NCBI GenBank assembly: GCA_024516035.1 | Contig: CM044967.1 | Span: 11,111,331-11,175,330 of the forward strand | Source of the DNA: Bactericera cockerelli | Lineage: Eukaryota; Arthropoda; Insecta; Hemiptera; Triozidae | Direction of reading: 5' to 3' | DNA length: 64,000 bases | Shown: piece after piece, positions 61,001 to 64,000 of the stretch | Layout of the letters: every line of letters starts with the position of its first letter | Position numbering within the stretch: position 1 is the stretch's first letter | Program-made: the position numbers and the translations under genes | The notes under the pieces: model-generated | Database searches by the model: none | The model's input: only the letters and a program-made list of their open reading frames with translations | Told to the model about the DNA's origin: nothing

Positions 61001-61569
61001 TAAAACGGTGGAATTTAAAAGGGAAATTGAAAATGAAAGTTCTTAAAATAATCTTTTTTAAGGTCCAATTCTAAAACAAGATTAGAGTTAAGATACGTGT
61101 ATATTATCCCTTAACTCAGGCTTTAGTAATTGGTTGAAACTTCGACTGGCTTACCTTAACTTTAAACCTGTTTCATATAAACATTTGGATCAAGCTTTAT
61201 TTACATCTTTTATATACAATGAACATGGTAACAAGTTAGAAATAAATATAAACAAAGCCTGATCAAGGGTGGGAATAATGCCTTCGGCATTCTCTTCCTT
61301 TTTTTTTTATTATTATCCAGGGTCACATTTCATAATGTGACCCTTAATAATAATCAGCTTGCAGGCAAAACGTACCGAGGCCATCTGTGTTCTGTTGATG
61401 TACGGGTTGAAGAAGAGGGCCATGGATTTGTGCGACAGCAGCAGCATGATAGCGTTGAGGGTTCGAATCCCGTGAACACACTCGATGTCTTCCGGAGAGC
61501 GATCTGTGCTGATAAGCTTCTTAGTGTTCTTGATCAGCGAGAATCCCAAGAGACATTGCGTGGCGGTGC
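55051..61569 (-). CDS. NRF-6-like acyltransferase-3 membrane protein (3' part)
   Basis: Eight exons: 61569-61376, 60658-60498, 60064-59896, 59328-59135, 57925-57796, 57498-57309, 55988-55846, 55284-55051. Phases match throughout, giving about 470 residues; 5' exons are beyond 64000. The protein is a multi-pass acyltransferase-3 (AT3) domain protein like nematode 'nose resistant to fluoxetine' NRF-6, predicted to move acyl groups in a membrane. In order: HGIRTLNAIMLLLSHKS (conserved HG.R and catalytic-type His), SLYTDPFIMLSGLLTAFAFL, LPTLGALILFCTFILPF, CKQYWWRNMLFIHNYFG, HHVGIDTQLFFVSPLLVYMV, YILPTHRLTVYAMGIALAYL, APITWCLVFMWVIFLSY, GRMASWKGFLIFTRISYTFY and a last membrane helix. It ends in an Asn-rich cytosolic-type tail. 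The N-terminal NRF domain and signal peptide are not in the window. Introns hold several SINEs. The family is common in insects, so the particular orthologue cannot be named. Confidence 0.9.
55699..55821. mobile_element. Small MITE with ggcggaattaata ends
   Basis: About 120 bp between ttaagggcggaattaatag and ctattaattccgccttaa-like ends (tattaattccgccttaa). TTAA is part of both tips, suggesting a TTAA-targeting element. It is in the last intron of the NRF-6-like gene. Confidence 0.5.
56077..56920 (+). repeat. Degenerate SINE family D copies
   Basis: 56205-56345 shows gtagctctgtggaaaggcgc, actctgtgaaccattctg and agccgggacagac, a worn copy of the family D head and body seen at 62378. 56640-56780 and 56100-56220 share ctaagtctgtttttt and gtcgctgct.cggtaaagata blocks with each other, so at least two related pieces are interleaved. 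They lie in an intron of the NRF-6-like gene. Confidence 0.45.
56935..57270 (+). repeat. Dispersed repeat ending in (CAGT)n ... tataagtatagata
   Basis: Blocks gcgggtctgtcgcccgattt, ctacctaccaaatttcagct and agtcagtcagtcagtgaaac end with cttttataagtatagata. This is the kind of 3' end common to abundant insect retroelements or Helitron-like repeats. No coding frame is visible. It ends about 40 bp before an NRF-6-like exon boundary. Confidence 0.45.
57947..58083 (-). mobile_element. SINE family B (copy 2)
   Basis: The same layout as 5980-6117: head cgacctcagcagcttgatcg on the minus strand, B box ggtggttcgagtcccgg, body to aacacaaatatgatac. It stands about 50 bp from, and inverted to, the copy at 58131, so the pair could form a hairpin in the NRF-6-like pre-mRNA. 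Confidence 0.75.
58131..58590 (+). mobile_element. SINE family B (copy 3), long form
   Basis: Head cgacctcagtagattgatcg with B box ggttcgagttcc, then tctacagtagctgctgtttc and a 3' end ggcaataaccccgcccttta shared with the element at 1505. A block at 58374-58445 that recurs at 59383-59453 interrupts the body, so part of the length may be an insertion. Confidence 0.65.
58692..59075 (+). mobile_element. SINE family C, full-length copy
   Basis: A tRNA-derived head (cctccgtggcgtaatggttg, B box gagttcaactcccgg), core (ctacccaggctgggtgaggt, ccagcgaatggagggtaaaa), and 3' body (gttaggaagggcatccagcc, aggttgaacaatgccgaccc), about 380 bp. The first 18 bp of the head (gccagcctccgtggcgta) are tandemly duplicated at the 5' edge. 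It is in an intron of the NRF-6-like gene, antisense. Confidence 0.85.
59381..59455 (+). repeat. Second copy of a 70-bp intronic segment
   Basis: The block ttataaactggttggggtcc through ctattagatctattgtgacca is identical to 58374-58445. The two copies lie on either side of exon 59328-59135 of the NRF-6-like gene, and sequence outside the block differs. The family is not recognised. Confidence 0.7.
60753..60896 (+). mobile_element. SINE family B (copy 4)
   Basis: Head cgacctcagtagcttgatca, B box ggtggttcaagtcccgg, body gtttcagcgtagatttagta to aacacaaatatgataac. It is in the intron just upstream of exon 60658-60498 of the NRF-6-like gene, antisense to it. Confidence 0.8.
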
Positions 61570-62377
61570 CTGGAACAGCAAGATGTACGTTCAAAATACA
61601 GTCTTTATGCTTTTCATTCATGTATACGAAACTTTGACACAATCAGTTTTTTCATTCATGTATACGAAACTTTGACACAATCAGTTTAGGTGGAATCCAG
61701 GGCCGTGTCGAGGATAGTCCCTTAATAAACGCATCAAAAATCATTATTGTATATTTATATATATATAAAAAAAAATGTTTATCTAAGTATACAATATTTG
61801 AATTATATCAACCTTCCTGAAAGTACCTTATATAGGCAAGTGCATTTGAACCAGTAGCGCATCACAATGTGATATTATTAGAATTATTTTAAATATATTT
61901 TCCTAACTTAAACAAGAAAAATCTGTACATAATATTATGTTTAATTGATTATGCTATAAATGGCCATTTAGGTATGTACGTTGGACCGTTTAATACTGTT
62001 TAGACTACTCCGTTGTTTACGACACATGATAAACAAAATCTTCGTGAGCTATCAGCTACCAACTCGTGCAGTCGACCATACATTGACCATGTTTACTTTG
62101 CTGTCCGTCCCGTCACGGATGAGAAGCTACCTCCATTCGACCCGGATCGACATTCAAGGGTTAGTCCTATATGAAGTTGTTCGGCCTTGACATAGTGCTA
62201 AAGTTTATCTTACAGCGAGATGCTGATTGCGGCTGAAAGAACAGAAATTTACATTTTTATCTCGCTTGGTGGTACGGTGGTAGTGGTGCATAGCTATGGC
62301 TACTTCTATTACTACGTTTAATTAAAAATGCAAATGCTACTACCAAACATTCATGCTACTGCAAATGCTACTGTCCC
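61570..62377. other. Intron of the NRF-6-like gene, first part
   Basis: 61610-61690 holds a tandem duplication of about 39 bp (ttcattcatgtatacgaaac, tttgacacaatcagttt). The rest is AT-rich, and no upstream exon of the acyltransferase could be recognised. Confidence 0.45.
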
Positions 62378-62780
62378 GGTATCTCAGTGGTAAAGGCGGC
62401 ACTCTGTGAATCCAAAGATTCCAGAGGTCCTGGGTTCGAAACCCGGCCGGGACATGACCTGTTATCCTCCCATTTGGGATTTTTACCACATAATAATATG
62501 TCTTGGGCTTACTGCTAGAATAATGGGACCTTAATAGTCTTAATCGGGCAGTATAAATAAGACGATATTATTATTATTATGTCCCGGTTGCTCACTGCTC
62601 AATGGTCAAGGTGTCGGTCTGGGAATTCAGAAGTCGCGGGATCAAAACCCAGCCGGGACGTGACAAGTTCTCCTTCCATTTGTGATTTTGACTACATGAT
62701 AATACGTCTTGGGCGTACTGTTCGAATTATGGGACTCATTAGTCCTAGTCAAGGTATACAAATAAGACGATATTATTATG
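62378..62780 (+). mobile_element. Two SINE family D copies in tandem
   Basis: Copy 1 (about 62378-62579): tRNA-like head gtcccggtatctcagtggta with B box tgggttcgaaacccgg, an accacataataatatgtctt core, and an (ATT)n tail. Copy 2 (about 62580-62780): a diverged head gtcccggttgctcactgctc with gggatcaaaacccagccggg, the same core, and the tail tataaataagacgatatta-like. They are directly head-to-tail. Confidence 0.75.
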
Positions 62781-64000
62781 CATTAATATTTTGGGCCTGT
62801 CAGAAGGGGAACCATTTTCTTGGGCATTTTCTTTCAGCCAACCTCTACAGTAACTTAAGTCGGGTAATAAGAAACAGATATTTTAAAAAACATTTAAATC
62901 TAATATACATGTAGAAAATCAAGGAATATATCAACACTATCCCTATAACAAGAATACCTATTTCTATCCCCATAAAAATGAAAATCTTTAATTAAAATAA
63001 CCAAGCAAATGCCTCATGTATGATTTGAAAGCCCTCAGGGCCCTCAGTTCTTAGCCGGTATTCAAGCAATACAAAGCATTGCCGGAAGTTAGATTCATCA
63101 ACATAGGAAAACCCACATTTCCAAATTCGTATTGTTTCTGACCTTGCATTCTTGAATATAAGCTCTTCTCTTCTTTCGAATAAAATATCCTCGATGGTCT
63201 GACCCAGCCAGATTGGTCCACGGCCATTTACTTCTTCGATTCAAGGAAGTGTCCATCAATAATATATAATTGTTTAAATTAAAGACATTAATAATATTTA
63301 ATAACAACTCCCTCTTGTAGTCTTGTAGGCGAAAAAGAAAAATAATTTCGATGGGGTGTATCCAAAATAAATTTTATACCTATGTAATCTCACAGAACAT
63401 GGCTAGTTTATTTATGCGATTGAATTGCTAATTTTCAAGACTTCATGCTGGGACTTCAGAGAATCAAATATCAGAGGTGATAAACACATGGACTAAGCCT
63501 GTTTAGGTTAAGAGCCTGAGAAGGTTAGATAGAATCTCTTTGTACAAGTTAATTCCTCTTTTTTCAGGGGACTTTAGACCAATGTCAATGTCAAGTTTTA
63601 AACATGATTTGTTTCATGAAACTTCGTTTTTGATGAATTTAATATTATTTATCTATCTCTTTTTGATCGTTTTGAATTTCATTTGATCAACTATTATTAT
63701 AGATATGATGGATAACTAGGTATCGTAGTTTTGGGCTTTGGCTTAAGAATTTGGCTTTAAACTGCCACTTCTTTGAACATACCTTACTAAATTTTGCCAT
63801 GCTTGGAACGAACCACAGACCTCCAGATTACAATTGGCTGCCTTAACAATCAAGCTAGTATCATCGTGTAGCTACTATCTTATGGTCAGTCTGAAAAATT
63901 ACTATTTACAATATTTTCAACCTAGAAACTCATTTGGAAGAAAATCTATCAATGATTTGTAGTTCTTACGTGCTCAATCGATCACAATCAATCAGTTGTA
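62781..64000. other. Distal intron or flank, nothing firm
   Basis: 63795-63860 is a degraded family B SINE on the minus strand (accacagacctccagattac). The remaining open frames are short. The missing 5' exons of the NRF-6-like gene are not seen here and presumably lie beyond the right edge. Confidence 0.45.

Overview
This is an AT-rich stretch of an animal nuclear genome, almost certainly an arthropod and most likely an insect. Genes have many small exons with GT-AG introns and AATAAA signals, and all of them have animal homologues. The space between and inside them is packed with short interspersed elements, MITEs, a mariner relic and foldback DNA transposons. The order of insect is not resolved. 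There is no CRISPR array, prokaryotic operon, rRNA operon or convincing free-standing tRNA gene.

Layout. (1) 9-187, minus: one exon resembling the start of a ribonuclease H1 domain, cut by the window edge. (2) 5.49-13.87 kb, minus: a complete nine-exon exonuclease 1 gene (EXO1, 553 codons) whose first intron carries a 961-bp internally deleted mariner. (3) 14.2-18.5 kb: intergenic, with a TTAA-flanked MITE holding a hairpin array. (4) 18.63-20.55 kb, plus: a 639-residue ankyrin-repeat protein in one exon. (5) 20.9-31.7 kb: mostly repeats, including two long inverted-repeat elements. (6) 31.8-45.9 kb, plus: a ten-exon BAH-domain chromatin gene of the winged eye/BAHD1 type, with an apparent 1-nt frameshift in its large first coding exon and two long palindromes in its introns. 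(7) 46-54.9 kb: AT-rich and repeat-rich, no gene seen. (8) 55.05-61.57 kb, minus: the last eight exons of an NRF-6-like acyltransferase-3 membrane protein, with 5' exons beyond the window.

The genes are unrelated housekeeping, chromatin and membrane genes and do not form a functional cluster. The most unusual content is repetitive. A set of TA-flanked elements starting CAGGGTG (or the variant CAGTATG) builds long, near-symmetrical palindromes with arms of about 310 to 820 bp. Some look concentric, with further CAGGGTG ends repeated in mirror order inside the arms. Two lie in introns of the BAH gene, so its pre-mRNA should form very long hairpins. SINEs in the window look modular: similar bodies occur behind different tRNA-like heads, and twice behind a 5S rRNA-derived head. 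All identifications come from reading the sequence; no database search was run.
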